In this document: in pieces, positions 21,746 through 29,809 of the stretch
How the letters are laid out: the number at the start of each line of letters is the position of its first letter
Position numbering within the stretch: the first letter of the stretch is position 1
Assembly: GCA_019114585.1 (NCBI GenBank)
Contig: DXFE01000033.1
Coordinates: forward strand, 1 to 40,105
DNA length: 40,105 nucleotides
Direction: 5' to 3'
Source of the DNA: Gemmiger_A avium
GTDB taxonomy: Bacteria; Bacillota; Clostridia; Oscillospirales; Ruminococcaceae
Made by a program: the position numbers and the translations under genes
The notes under the pieces: generated by a model
Told to the model about the DNA's origin: nothing
Databases searched by the model: none
The model's input: only the letters and a program-made list of their open reading frames with translations

Positions 21746-23256
21746 AGGTCCACCTCCTCGCCGGTCATCATCCGGCCGATCTGTTCCTTGGTGGCGGTGC
21801 GGGCGTCGGCCACGCCGGTGACCCGCCCGTGGCAGAGCACCAGGATCCGGTCGCACAGTTCCAGCAGCACGTCCAGGTCCTCGCCGATGAAGACCACCGC
21901 CACCCCTTTTTCTTTCTGCTGGTTGAGCAGATCGTAGATCACATAGCTGGAGTTGATGTCCAGCCCGCGCACCGGATAGGCGGTGATCAGCAGGTTGGGG
22001 CCGGACTCGATCTCACGGCCCAGCAGCACCTTCTGCACGTTGCCGCCGCTGAGCATCCGCACCGGGGTCTCGGTGCCGGGGGTCACGATGTTCAGTTCCT
22101 TGATCAGGCTCTCGGCCAGGGCGCGGGCGGGGGCCCGGTCCACAAAGGGGCCTTTGCCCTCCCGGTAGCTTTTCAGCAGCATGTTGTCGGTCATGCCCAT
22201 GCCCGCCACCAGGCCCATGCCCAGACGGTCCTCCGGCACAAAGCTCATGCTGATGCCCAGGTTGATGATCTCGGCGGGGCTTTTGCCCAGGATGTTCTCC
22301 TTGTGATACAGCGCCGCGCCCTTCTGGGCGGGCAGCAGGCCGGCCAGCACCTCGCACAGCTCCTTCTGGCCGCTGCCGGCCACACCGGCTACGCCCAGGA
22401 TCTCGCCCGTGCGGATGGTAAAGTTCACGTCGGTCAGGGCGGCGCTGCCGTCCGGCCGGGTGACACCCAGATCCACCACCTTCAGGATGGTCTGCGGGTC
22501 CTTCGGCTCGGGGCGGCGGATGGACAGGCTCACCTTGCGGCCCACCATCAGTTCGGTCAGGCGGGCGGCGTCCACCCCGGCGGTCTCCACCGTGTCCACG
22601 CTGCGGCCCCGCCGCAGGATGGTCACCCGGTCGCTGATGGCCAGCACCTCGTTGAGCTTATGGGTGATGATGATGATGGCGCAGCCCTTGGCGCGCATCT
22701 GCCGCAGGATGGCAAACAGCTTGTCGGTCTCCTGGGGGGTCAGCACGGCGGTGGGCTCGTCCAGGATCAGAATGCGGGCGCCCCGGTAGAGCACCTTCAG
22801 AATCTCCACCGTCTGCTTTTCGGAAACGCTCATCTCCCGCACCGGCTTCTCCGGCTCGATGGTCAGGCCGTAGGTCTCGCACAGTTCCAGCACCTTGCGG
22901 CGCAGGGCCTTGGCGGGCAGGCGCTTTTCCTTTGTGCCCAGCACGATGTTGTCCATGGCGCTGAAAGGCTCCACCAGCTTGAAGTGCTGGTGGATCATGC
23001 CGATGCCCAGCGCCTGGGCGTCGGCGGGGCTGCCGATGGCGGCGGGGGCGCCGTCCACCTCAATGACCCCTTCGTCCGGATGGTAGATGCCGCTGATCAT
23101 GTTCATCAGGGTGGTTTTGCCGCTGCCGTTTTCGCCCAGCAGGGCCAGCACCTCCCCGTAGCGCACCTCCAGCTCGATGCCGTCGTTGGCCACCACCTCG
23201 CCGAACCGCTTGGTGATGCCCCGGCAGCGGATGGCGGTCTGTACCGTTTGTTCCAT
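21742..23256 (-). CDS. BMP-type nucleoside ABC transporter ATPase (two NBDs)
   Basis: A 504-residue protein with two fused nucleotide-binding domains. The first has Walker A GENGSGKTT, a degenerate signature MSVSEKQ, and Walker B ILILDEPTAVL. The second has a degenerate Walker A (GVAGSGQKEL), a good signature LSGGNVQK, and a degenerate Walker B (LITAYPVRGLD). This complementary asymmetry is usual for NupO/YufO and sugar ATPases, so it is not a defect. GAGGTGAC precedes the ATG. An intercistronic hairpin separates it from the lipoprotein gene. Confidence 0.93.
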   Translation of the reverse strand: MEQTVQTAIRCRGITKRFGEVVANDGIELEVRYGEVLALLGENGSGKTTLMNMISGIYHPDEGVIEVDGAPAAIGSPADAQALGIGMIHQHFKLVEPFSAMDNIVLGTKEKRLPAKALRRKVLELCETYGLTIEPEKPVREMSVSEKQTVEILKVLYRGARILILDEPTAVLTPQETDKLFAILRQMRAKGCAIIIITHKLNEVLAISDRVTILRRGRSVDTVETAGVDAARLTELMVGRKVSLSIRRPEPKDPQTILKVVDLGVTRPDGSAALTDVNFTIRTGEILGVAGVAGSGQKELCEVLAGLLPAQKGAALYHKENILGKSPAEIINLGISMSFVPEDRLGMGLVAGMGMTDNMLLKSYREGKGPFVDRAPARALAESLIKELNIVTPGTETPVRMLSGGNVQKVLLGREIESGPNLLITAYPVRGLDINSSYVIYDLLNQQKEKGVAVVFIGEDLDVLLELCDRILVLCHGRVTGVADARTATKEQIGRMMTGEEVDL

Positions 23257-23292
23257 ATCGTCACCTCGTTCGCAGCGTTTGGAATAAGACCG

Positions 23293-23319
23293 GAAAAGGG
23301 CGGCCGGAAAGGGCCGCCC
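23293..23319 (-). terminator. Intercistronic attenuator after the BMP lipoprotein gene
   Basis: An 8-bp stem GGGCGGCC / GGCCGCCC (23312-23319 with 23298-23305) is followed on the minus strand by TTTT. It could partly stop transcripts or protect the 3' end of the lipoprotein mRNA, giving more binding protein than ATPase. Confidence 0.5.
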
Positions 23320-23341
23320 AAAAGGTTGCTGTTGGCGGTGA

Positions 23342-24493
23342 TTACTTGACCACCACGTTCTTGAAGTACCAGTTCACATCCAGGTAGTACTCGCTGGTGT
23401 GCATCTGGCCGTCGTTGCCCTCGATCTCGCCGTCGAAGACGTCCCACTCGCCGCTCAGGATCTTGGCGCGGGCTTCCTCCACCGCTTCGGCGGTGCCCTC
23501 GGCGCACAGATCGCTCAGGCCGGTGATGTCCACAAAGCCCTCAGCCAGGCCGCCGTAGTAGTTGTCCACCTTCTCGCCGGCCACCCAGGTGCCGTCGATC
23601 ACGTTCTGCACAGCGGTGGTGTAGTAGGCAGACCAGTTCCAGACCACGCTGGTGAGCACCGCGCCGGGGGCGTCCTTGGCCATGTCGCTGTTGTAGCCCA
23701 CGCCATACACGCCGGCTTCCTCAGCCGCCAGCTGGGGGTTGGGGGTGTCGCAGTGCTGGCCGATCACGTCGCAGCCCAGATCGATCAGGGCCTGGGCGGC
23801 AGCCTTTTCGCCTTCGGGATCGTACCAGCTGTTGGTGGTCTTCACGTAGACCTCGGCGTCCGGGTTCACGCTGTACACGCCCATGGCGAAAGCGTCGCAG
23901 CCGCTGGTGACCTCACCGTTCTCGGTGCCCCAGGCAGCCACATAGCCGATCTTGTTGCTCTTGGTGTTCAGGCCGGCGGCCACGCCGCTCAGATAGCGGG
24001 CCTGGTAGATGCGGCCGAAGTAGTTGTTGAAGTTGGTGCCGTTGCTCTTGGAGCCGGTGCCGTGGCTGAAGATCACGTTGGGATACTCCTCGGCCATGGC
24101 CTCGCAGTAGTCCATGTAGCCCCAGCTGGTGGCAAAGATGATGTTGCAGCCGGCTTCCACCAGCTCTTCCAGAGCGGTCTGGATAGCAGCGGCGTCATCG
24201 TCGGCCACGTTGTTCTTGCGGATGATCTGGTCATCGGAAAGGCCCAGCGCCTGCTGCATGCCCACGATGCCCTGGTCATGGGCGTAGCTGTAGCCGCTGC
24301 CGTCGGCAGGGTCGCCGATGTGGATCACGCCCACCTTGATCTGGTCGGCGGGGATGCCCGCGCCGGTGGCGTCACCGCCCGCAGCGGCGCTGCTGCCGCC
24401 CGCGGCCTGGCTGCCGGAAGAGCTGGCGCCGCAGCCGGCCAGGCACAAGGCCAGCAGGCAGACAGCCAGCAGGATGCTCAGAAACTTTTTCAT
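23342..24493 (-). CDS. BMP family substrate-binding lipoprotein
   Basis: A 383-residue lipoprotein with signal MKKFLSILLAVCLLALCLAG and Cys21, then a Ser/Gly/Ala-rich tether to about 50. The body is a BMP (PnrA/NupN-like) periplasmic-binding fold. It has IKVGVIHIGDPADGSGYSYA near the start, IIFATSWGYMDY and NYFGRIYQARYLSGVAAGL, and DVIGQHCDTPN near the middle. The family binds nucleosides or bases outside the cell and delivers them to the permease pair. GGGGGAT precedes the ATG. It is first in the operon and follows a 5'-end hairpin. Confidence 0.94.
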   Translation of the reverse strand: MKKFLSILLAVCLLALCLAGCGASSSGSQAAGGSSAAAGGDATGAGIPADQIKVGVIHIGDPADGSGYSYAHDQGIVGMQQALGLSDDQIIRKNNVADDDAAAIQTALEELVEAGCNIIFATSWGYMDYCEAMAEEYPNVIFSHGTGSKSNGTNFNNYFGRIYQARYLSGVAAGLNTKSNKIGYVAAWGTENGEVTSGCDAFAMGVYSVNPDAEVYVKTTNSWYDPEGEKAAAQALIDLGCDVIGQHCDTPNPQLAAEEAGVYGVGYNSDMAKDAPGAVLTSVVWNWSAYYTTAVQNVIDGTWVAGEKVDNYYGGLAEGFVDITGLSDLCAEGTAEAVEEARAKILSGEWDVFDGEIEGNDGQMHTSEYYLDVNWYFKNVVVK

Positions 24494-24523
24494 AGTGATG
24501 ATCCCCCTGTTTTGTCGTAAAAG

Positions 24524-24559
24524 AAAAAAACACGGCGCGGCCGGCAAAAAGCGGCCGCG
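24524..24559 (-). terminator. Terminator-like hairpin at the 5' end of the BMP transcript
   Basis: On the minus strand CGCGGCCG (24552-24559) pairs perfectly with CGGCCGCG (24536-24543). Seven T follow after a 5-nt gap. It starts only about 6 nt after the predicted start of transcription. It could be a terminator that is sometimes bypassed, or a 5' stabiliser. Confidence 0.5.
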
Positions 24560-24571
24560 TTTGACGCAACC

Positions 24572-24601
24572 ATTGTAGCCTACCGTCCCCGCTCTTGGCA
24601 A
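24572..24601 (-). promoter_or_regulatory. Promoter of the BMP transporter operon
   Basis: On the minus strand TTGCCA (24596-24601) and TACAAT (24572-24577) are separated by 18 bases; the predicted start is near 24565. The remaining gap to 24750 is AT-rich with no gene seen. Confidence 0.65.
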
Positions 24602-24749
24602 GACGGCCCGGCAATGTTTGGCTGCCTACACAATGGCGGCCGGGCGGAGCGAGCCTTTTTGTAGCGGATTCACAAAAACTTTACAATTTTTGTTTCTTTT
24701 CTCTATAAAAGTCATACTTTTATTGTGGGATATCTACAAGGTGAACTAT

Positions 24750-24781
24750 AAAAAAGATCCCCGGGCGCACAGCGCCCGGGG
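24750..24781 (-). terminator. Terminator of the HD hydrolase gene
   Basis: A 10-bp stem (24759-24768 with 24772-24781), loop CAC on the plus strand, followed on the minus strand by ATC and six T. Confidence 0.85.
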
Positions 24782-24818
24782 ACCGGAATCAGATTTGTTC
24801 AGCTGAAAAAGCAGGCGG

Positions 24819-25391
24819 TCAGCCCTCCCGGAGGCTCAGGCCCAACTCGTCCATATGGGCGCGCATCCCCTCGATGCACAGCCCGATCACCTCGGTCAGG
24901 TCCATACCCAGCATCTCGCAGCCCTGGGTGATGAGCGCCCGGTCGATCTTGGCGGCGAACCGCTTGTCCTTGAACTTCTTTTTTACGCTGGAGGCCTCCA
25001 AATCGGACAAACCGCCCGGCCGCATCCGGGCGGTGGCGGCGATCAGGCCGGTGAGCTCGTCCACGGTGAACAGGCTCTTTTCCAGGTCGGTCACCGGCTC
25101 GGTATCGGTGCACAGGCCCCAGCCGTGGGCCAGGATGGCCCGGATGCTCTCCTCGTCCACCCCGGCGTCCCGCAGGGGCTGTTCGGTGTGGTGCAGGTGC
25201 TCCTCGGGGAACTGCTCGTAATCGTAGTCGTGCAGGTAGCCCACCGCCTCCCAGTAGGCGGGGTCCTGGCCGAAGTGCCGGGCCATGGCGCCCATGGCGG
25301 CGCTTACGCCGATGGCATGTTCAAACAGGTGGGCTTCGGTGGTGGTGGAGGCCAGCAGTTCGCGGGCCCGGTCCATGGTAAGCTGCGGCAT
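24819..25391 (-). CDS. HD-domain phosphohydrolase
   Basis: A 190-residue HD-superfamily protein. The metal site is visible as His25 in HLFEHAIGV, the HD pair in GYLHDYDYEQFPEEH (about 54-55), and later His residues in LAHGWG. It keeps the HDIG-type fold without a partner domain. Members hydrolyse phosphate esters of nucleotides or act as predicted hydrolases; the substrate is unknown. AAAGGAAG lies before the ATG. A terminator separates it from the upstream yitT-like gene, and no clear own promoter was seen in the 65-nt gap. Confidence 0.82.
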   Translation of the reverse strand: MPQLTMDRARELLASTTTEAHLFEHAIGVSAAMGAMARHFGQDPAYWEAVGYLHDYDYEQFPEEHLHHTEQPLRDAGVDEESIRAILAHGWGLCTDTEPVTDLEKSLFTVDELTGLIAATARMRPGGLSDLEASSVKKKFKDKRFAAKIDRALITQGCEMLGMDLTEVIGLCIEGMRAHMDELGLSLREG

Positions 25392-25414
25392 GAAGATACG
25401 CTTCCTTTCTTAGC

Positions 25415-25442
25415 AAAATACCGCACAGCCGAAGCTGTGCGG
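25415..25442 (-). terminator. Terminator after the glnS-yitT unit
   Basis: On the minus strand a 9-bp stem with a UUCG tetraloop (25434-25442 with 25421-25429) is followed by TATTTTG. Confidence 0.8.
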
Positions 25443-25456
25443 TGTGAGGGCAACGG

Positions 25457-26371
25457 TTACACGGCGCGGAATCCCTTGCCCATGGTTTCGCTGGTATTGA
25501 CGATGGTGATAAAGGCGCCCGGATCGATCCGGCGGATATAGTTGCGCAGGGCCACCGCCTGGGCACGGGTGAGCACGGTGGTAAGCTCCTCGATCTCCCG
25601 GTGGGAGTAGGCGCCATAGGCGGTGTGCACCGTAGCGCTGCGGTTGAGCTTTTCCAGGATGAACCCCCGGATGGCCTCCGCTTCCTTGCTGACGATGGTG
25701 ACCTTTTTGCGCTGGTTGATACCGTCGATGACGCCGTCCACCACAAAGGCCCGGGCCAGCAGGCCCAGCACACAGTACAAACCGATGCGGATGCCGAACA
25801 GGCTGCCCGCCCAGACGGTGATCAGGAAGTCGCTGAGCAGCAGCGCCCGGCCGATCTCCAGGCTGGTTTTCTGGGCCAGGATCATGGCCACAATGTCGGT
25901 GCCGCCGGTGGACGCGCCCAGGTTAAAGACGATGGCGCTGCCCGCCGCGGGCAGGATCACCGCGTAGCAGAGTTCCAGCATGGTGTCCTGGGTGAAAGCG
26001 GACTGCATGGGCCAGATCACATCCAGCAGGCTGATATAGGCGCTGAGGGCAAAGCTGGAATAGATGGTGCTGCCGATGGCCTTGCGCCCCAGAAAGATCA
26101 GCCCGATCACCACCAGCAGGGTGTTGATGGCAAACATCATGCTGCCCACGTTGGCGCCCGGCAGGATATCGGCCAGAATGATGGACAGGCCGGTGGTGCC
26201 GCCGATGGCAAAGTGGTTGGGGGACTTGAAGAAATGTGTCCCGGCCGCGGTGAGCAGCAGCCCCAGGTTCAGCAGGGCAAACCAGCGCAGGCTGCCGGGC
26301 GAAAATGCGTGCCGCAACTGGGCCGCCACGTCAACGCGGGGGGTCTGCCCCGCCTGTTCCTTTTCTTCCAT
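25457..26371 (-). CDS. YitT family membrane protein (DUF161 + DUF2179)
   Basis: A 304-residue protein. Five to six membrane helices fill about 28-215, with the family pattern FFKSPNHFAIGGTTGLSIIL near 48-67 and FNLGASTGGTDIVAMIL near 150-166. A soluble DUF2179 domain covers about 222-304 (KVTIVSKEAEAIRGFILEKLNRSATVH...ITIVNTSETMGKGF). The family is widespread in Firmicutes and its function is not settled. AAAGGAG precedes the ATG. It starts 18 nt after glnS stops, so it belongs to that transcript. Confidence 0.9.
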   Translation of the reverse strand: MEEKEQAGQTPRVDVAAQLRHAFSPGSLRWFALLNLGLLLTAAGTHFFKSPNHFAIGGTTGLSIILADILPGANVGSMMFAINTLLVVIGLIFLGRKAIGSTIYSSFALSAYISLLDVIWPMQSAFTQDTMLELCYAVILPAAGSAIVFNLGASTGGTDIVAMILAQKTSLEIGRALLLSDFLITVWAGSLFGIRIGLYCVLGLLARAFVVDGVIDGINQRKKVTIVSKEAEAIRGFILEKLNRSATVHTAYGAYSHREIEELTTVLTRAQAVALRNYIRRIDPGAFITIVNTSETMGKGFRAV

Positions 26372-26389
26372 AATGATGCTCCGGCTCCT

Positions 26390-28054
26390 TTACAGGGTCT
26401 TGCTGAAGCTGTCCTTCAGGGTCACGATCCGGTTCCAGACGCCCTCGTTGCGGCTGTCCGGGGTAAAGTAGCCCATACGCACGAACTGGAACCGCTCGCC
26501 GGGCTTGGCGTCGGCCAGGCTGGCCTCCAGCTTGGCGTTGGGCAGCTCGGTGACGCTGTCCTGGTTCAGGTAATCCTGATAGCCCGCGCCCTCCGGCAGA
26601 TCGCCCATGTTCTCCAGGGTGAACAGGTTGTCGTACAGGCGCACCCTGGCGTCCACCGCGTGGCGGCGGCTGACCCAGTGGATGGTGCCCTTGACCTTGC
26701 GGCCATCCACGGGATTGCCGTTGCCGCTCTCCAGGTCGGCGGTGCAGCGCAGCTCGGTCACGTTGCCGGCTTCGTCGCAGACAACTTCGTCGCAGCGCAC
26801 GATGTAGGCGCCCATGAGCCGTACCTCGCCGCCGGGCTTGAGCCGCTGGAACTTGGGCGGCGGCACCTGGGCAAAGTCGGCCCGCTCGATCCACAGCTCG
26901 CCGCAGAAGGCCACCGGGCGGGTGCTGGTGTCGTTCGCTTCCCGGTTGGGGTTGTTGGGGATGTCAAAGTACTCCACCTTGTCGGCGGGGTAGTTGGTGA
27001 TGGTCAGCTTGATGGGGTCGGTGACCGCCATCCGCCGCGGGGCAGACAGCTCCATCTCGGTGCGCACGCACCAGTCCAGCAGGCGGTTGTCCACCAGGCT
27101 GTAGTTCTTGGCCACGCCCGCTTTCTGTACAAAGGTGAAGATGCTGGACGGGCTGTAGCCCCGGCGGCGCAGGCCGCAGAGGGTGGGCATCCGGGGATCG
27201 TCCCAGCCGTCCACGATGCCCTGCTCCACCAGCTCGCGCAGGTAGCGCTTGCTCATGACGGTGTGGGTCACGTTCAGGCGGGCAAACTCGCGCTGGATGG
27301 GATAGGGCCCCAGGTCCAGGTTGTTGATGACCCACTCGTACAGGGGACGGTGGTTCTCAAACTCGATGCTGCACATGGAGTGGGTGATGCCCTCCAGCGC
27401 GTCCTGGATGGGATGGGCAAAGTCGTACAGGGGGTAGATGCACCACTTGTCCCCCTGGCGGTGATGGCTCACGTGCTTGATCCGGTAGATGGCCGGGTCG
27501 CGCAGGTTCATGTTGGGGCTGGCCAGGTCGATCTTGGCGCGCAGGGTCTTTTCCCCGTCGGCAAACTCGCCCGCCCGCATGCGGCGGAACAGGGCCAGAT
27601 TTTCCTCGGGGGTGCGGTCCCGGTAGGGGCTGGGACGGCTGGGCTTGCCCGCGTCCTGGCCACGGTACTCCTGCATCTCCTCGCGGGTCAGGTCATCCAC
27701 GTAGGCCTTGCCGTCCAGGATCAGCTTTTCGGCGTACTCGTAGCACTTGTCAAAATAGTCGCTGCCGTAGAAGATGCCCCCGTTGGGCACCGCGCCCAGC
27801 CACTCCAGGTCTTCCCGGATGCTGTTCACGTATTCCTCGTCCTCCCGCACCGGGTTGGTGTCGTCGAACCGCAGGTTGAACTTGCCGCCGTACTGGTTGG
27901 CAATGCCCCAGTTGATCCAGATGGCCTTGGCGCTGCCGATGTGCAGGTAGCCGTTGGGCTCCGGCGGGAACCGGGTGTGTATCTCTTTGACCCGGCCCTC
28001 GGCCAGGTCGGCGTCGATGATCTCGGTCAGAAAATTGTTCATTCTTTCAGCCAT
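26390..28054 (-). CDS. glnS: Glutaminyl-tRNA synthetase
   Basis: A 554-residue class I synthetase that charges tRNA-Gln with glutamine. The HIGH motif is in FPPEPNGYLHIGSAKAIWIN (about 29-48). The second signature is VMSKRYL (KMSKS equivalent) near 265-271. LRFDDTNP, HDFAHPI-like DFAHPIQDALEGITHS and the C-terminal anticodon-binding barrel are complete. It is GlnRS rather than GluRS, from the GDDTNP-type loop and the two-barrel C-terminus. Many Firmicutes make Gln-tRNA by the GatCAB route instead. AGGAG precedes the ATG. There is no T-box in the short leader. Confidence 0.96.
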   Translation of the reverse strand: MAERMNNFLTEIIDADLAEGRVKEIHTRFPPEPNGYLHIGSAKAIWINWGIANQYGGKFNLRFDDTNPVREDEEYVNSIREDLEWLGAVPNGGIFYGSDYFDKCYEYAEKLILDGKAYVDDLTREEMQEYRGQDAGKPSRPSPYRDRTPEENLALFRRMRAGEFADGEKTLRAKIDLASPNMNLRDPAIYRIKHVSHHRQGDKWCIYPLYDFAHPIQDALEGITHSMCSIEFENHRPLYEWVINNLDLGPYPIQREFARLNVTHTVMSKRYLRELVEQGIVDGWDDPRMPTLCGLRRRGYSPSSIFTFVQKAGVAKNYSLVDNRLLDWCVRTEMELSAPRRMAVTDPIKLTITNYPADKVEYFDIPNNPNREANDTSTRPVAFCGELWIERADFAQVPPPKFQRLKPGGEVRLMGAYIVRCDEVVCDEAGNVTELRCTADLESGNGNPVDGRKVKGTIHWVSRRHAVDARVRLYDNLFTLENMGDLPEGAGYQDYLNQDSVTELPNAKLEASLADAKPGERFQFVRMGYFTPDSRNEGVWNRIVTLKDSFSKTL

Positions 28055-28092
28055 GTTTTTCGCTCCTCAATACCAGAGTGTCCTATCTTTGT

Positions 28093-28121
28093 ACGATACC
28101 ACATTCCGCGCGGTTTTTCAA
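28093..28121 (-). promoter_or_regulatory. glnS promoter
   Basis: On the minus strand TTGAAA (28116-28121) and TATCGT (28093-28098) are 17 bases apart, giving a leader of about 30 nt. Confidence 0.7.
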
Positions 28122-28159
28122 TGGCGGCGGCGTAATTGCAGCGGTTTTGTGCCCGTCCG

Positions 28160-28189
28160 TAGACAGCCGGGCCCCTGTTGGGGTATACT
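28160..28189 (+). promoter_or_regulatory. Promoter of the YhhN-rpiB unit
   Basis: TAGACA (28160-28165) and TATACT (28184-28189) are separated by 18 bases, divergent from the glnS promoter. Confidence 0.7.
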
Positions 28190-28231
28190 GGGAAAAGAAA
28201 CGGCCCCGGCCGGAAAGGAACCCTCTGGACT

Positions 28232-28903
28232 ATGGTCATTTTCTGCATTGTTCTGTCGCTGGCGCTGCTGGCGCTTCTGCTGCGCATCGCCTACAGCCGC
28301 CGGCATTTTCACCTGTACCCGGCGGCCAAGACTGCCGCCAGCCTGGGCTTTGTGGCCACGGCCCTGGCCTGCCACGCTCAAAGCGGGGTGGACAGCGGCT
28401 ATTTTGCCCTGCTGATGGTCTGCCTGCTGGCCTGCCTGGCAGGGGATGTGCTGCTGGGAGTGGCCAACCTGCACGCGGGCTTTTTCAGCCGGTTTTTCCT
28501 GGCGGGCACGGTGGCGTTCATGGGGGCCCACGCGGGGTTCTGCGTGCTGTTTGCCCGCGCGCCGGGGGTGCGGCTGCGGCCAATCCTGGCGCTGCCCGCG
28601 CTGGTGGCAGGGGCGGCGGCCCTGTGCATCCGGGACAAGCGCCGGTTCAAGCTGAAAAAGCTGGCCCCGGCGGCCTTTGTCTACGCATTGTGCGTGGGGC
28701 TGATGACCAGCCTGGCCCTGGCGGGCTGGCTGGGTGCACCCAGTGCCCGCAGCGCCCTGACCGCGGCGGGCGCGGTGCTGTTTTTCGCCTCCGACGCGCT
28801 GCTGCTGTTTCTTTATTTTTACCATAAAAAGCGGGGCTGGCTGCGGGCCGCCAATCTGCTGACCTATTACATAGGGATGCTCTGCCTGGCGCTGACTGCC
28901 TGA
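28232..28903 (+). CDS. YhhN/TMEM86-family membrane protein
   Basis: A 223-residue protein with about eight membrane helices. Two family motifs are visible: a helix ending LACLAGDVLLG near 66-76, and FFASDALLLFLYFYHKKR near 187-204, each with the conserved membrane Asp. The animal relative TMEM86 hydrolyses lysoplasmalogen; the bacterial role is not established. The ATG at 28232 is preferred because the hydrophobic N-terminus starts there; AAAGGAA lies about 12 nt before it, a little far. rpiB follows after 22 nt and is probably co-transcribed. Confidence 0.82.
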   Translation: MVIFCIVLSLALLALLLRIAYSRRHFHLYPAAKTAASLGFVATALACHAQSGVDSGYFALLMVCLLACLAGDVLLGVANLHAGFFSRFFLAGTVAFMGAHAGFCVLFARAPGVRLRPILALPALVAGAAALCIRDKRRFKLKKLAPAAFVYALCVGLMTSLALAGWLGAPSARSALTAAGAVLFFASDALLLFLYFYHKKRGWLRAANLLTYYIGMLCLALTA

Positions 28904-28925
28904 CCGCACCGAAAGGAGATATACT

Positions 28926-29387
28926 ATGAAGATCGTGATCGGCAATGACCATGTTGCCATCGAAATGAAACAGGCCCTGCAGGCCTGGCTGGAAGAAAAG
29001 GGCCACACGGTGGTGAACATCGGGGTGGACGCGCCCCCCTGCGACTATCCGGTGATCGGCTACCGGGGCGCGAAGATGGTGACTGACGGCCAGGCGGATT
29101 TCGCGGTGCTGATCTGCGGCACCGGGCTGGGCATCGGCATGGCCGCCGCCAAGGTGAAGGGGGTGCGGGTGTGCACCTGCAGCGAGCCCTACTCCGCCAA
29201 GATGGCCCGCTGCCACAACAACGCCAACGTGCTGACCTTCGGCGCGCGGGTGATCGGCATCGAGATGGCCAAGATGATCCTGGAGAGCTGGCTGGACGCG
29301 GAATTTGAGGGCGGCCGTCACGCCCGCCGGGTGGCCATGCTGGAGGAGATTGACCAGACCGGTCACCTGGCCGCGGCGGAAGAATGA
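28926..29387 (+). CDS. rpiB: Ribose-5-phosphate isomerase B family (RpiB/LacAB)
   Basis: A 153-residue sugar-phosphate isomerase that interconverts ribose 5-phosphate and ribulose 5-phosphate. It has the phosphate-site start IVIGNDHVAIEMK with Asp8 and His9. The active-site Cys64 is in CGTGLGIG, and KMARCHNNANVLTFGARVIG supplies the catalytic-type His97 and the Asn pair. GNDH for GSDH and RCHNN for REHND are minor departures, so a related aldose-phosphate isomerase is possible. GAAAGGAG precedes the ATG. It could draw on ribose 5-phosphate made by PsuG, but the genes are far apart. Confidence 0.9.
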   Translation: MKIVIGNDHVAIEMKQALQAWLEEKGHTVVNIGVDAPPCDYPVIGYRGAKMVTDGQADFAVLICGTGLGIGMAAAKVKGVRVCTCSEPYSAKMARCHNNANVLTFGARVIGIEMAKMILESWLDAEFEGGRHARRVAMLEEIDQTGHLAAAEE

Positions 29388-29391
29388 GCCG

Positions 29392-29414
29392 AAAAAGGCC
29401 ATTTTTTGCCTTTT
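29392..29414 (+). terminator. Weak terminator after rpiB
   Basis: AAAAGGC (29393-29399) pairs with GCCTTTT (29408-29414). The following TTTTGGCA can form a competing small hairpin. The stem is short and AT-rich. Confidence 0.45.
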
Positions 29415-29437
29415 GGCAATTTGTAAAGCAAAACGGG

Positions 29438-29466
29438 TTGACAAGCGGCGGAAAATATGATAAAAC
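29438..29466 (+). promoter_or_regulatory. Promoter of the lysine-riboswitch transcript
   Basis: A perfect TTGACA (29438-29443), a 17-base spacer, then TAAAAC (29461-29466). Confidence 0.65.
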
Positions 29467-29516
29467 CGCCCTTGTACGACAAGAAAAGACGCCGCCTGCC
29501 GTTTGGCGGGCGGGCT

Positions 29517-29700
29517 GACAGATTGGTAGAGGCGCGGGGCTCATGAGTAGCCTGCGGCACCGGCCCGGCAAGGCCGCCGCAGGGGAAAGGGATCCCCGCC
29601 GAAGAAAACGGAGGCTTGCCGGCCGCCGGATTCTGGGCCGTCGCAGAAGATGCGCCGGACTGTCACGAACCCCTCGTGGAGCGCTATCATCGGTCCTGTC
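29517..29700 (+). promoter_or_regulatory. Lysine riboswitch (L box)
   Basis: The conserved blocks of the L box occur in order: AGAGGCGCGG then CATGAGTAG (29528-29550), GGGGAAAGGGATCCCCGCCGA (29582-29602, quoted in part), TTCTGGG (29631-29637), then CCGGACTGTCAC (29655-29666) and GTGGAGCGCTATC (29676-29688). P1 is closed by GACAG at 29517 with CTGTC at 29696-29700. Lysine binding favours P1 and the downstream terminator, switching the gene off. This agrees with the NhaC-family gene that follows being a lysine transporter. Confidence 0.95.
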
Positions 29701-29722
29701 CGGTACGTTGTGTGCCTGTGCC

Positions 29723-29770
29723 GCCGTGCGCGCGTTCCCCGAACGGGGGATGCCCGCACGGCGTTTTTTT
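29723..29770 (+). terminator. Riboswitch expression-platform terminator
   Basis: GCCGTGCG (29723-29730) pairs with CGCACGGC (29755-29762), with a stacked inner hairpin TCCCC/GGGGA. Seven T follow. It lies 40 nt before the gene start. Confidence 0.92.
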
Positions 29771-29809
29771 GTTTCTCTCCCGCACAAGGTTTTGAAAGGG
29801 GTATCTCGG

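Noticed and set aside
24602..24750. A purine riboswitch before the nucleoside transporter operon
   Set aside because: No purine aptamer core was found, and the mapped promoter elements leave a leader too short for one.
24618..24806. Small plus-strand gene in the gap before the HD hydrolase
   Set aside because: It has no ribosome site, crosses a minus-strand terminator, and its product has no recognisable pattern.
28055..28121. A T-box leader before glnS
   Set aside because: The leader is about 30 nt and lacks the T-box sequence and a terminator.
25601..28135. A long plus-strand open frame opposite yitT-like and glnS
   Set aside because: A shadow of two confidently identified minus-strand genes, with unnatural His/Gln/Gly composition and no ribosome site.
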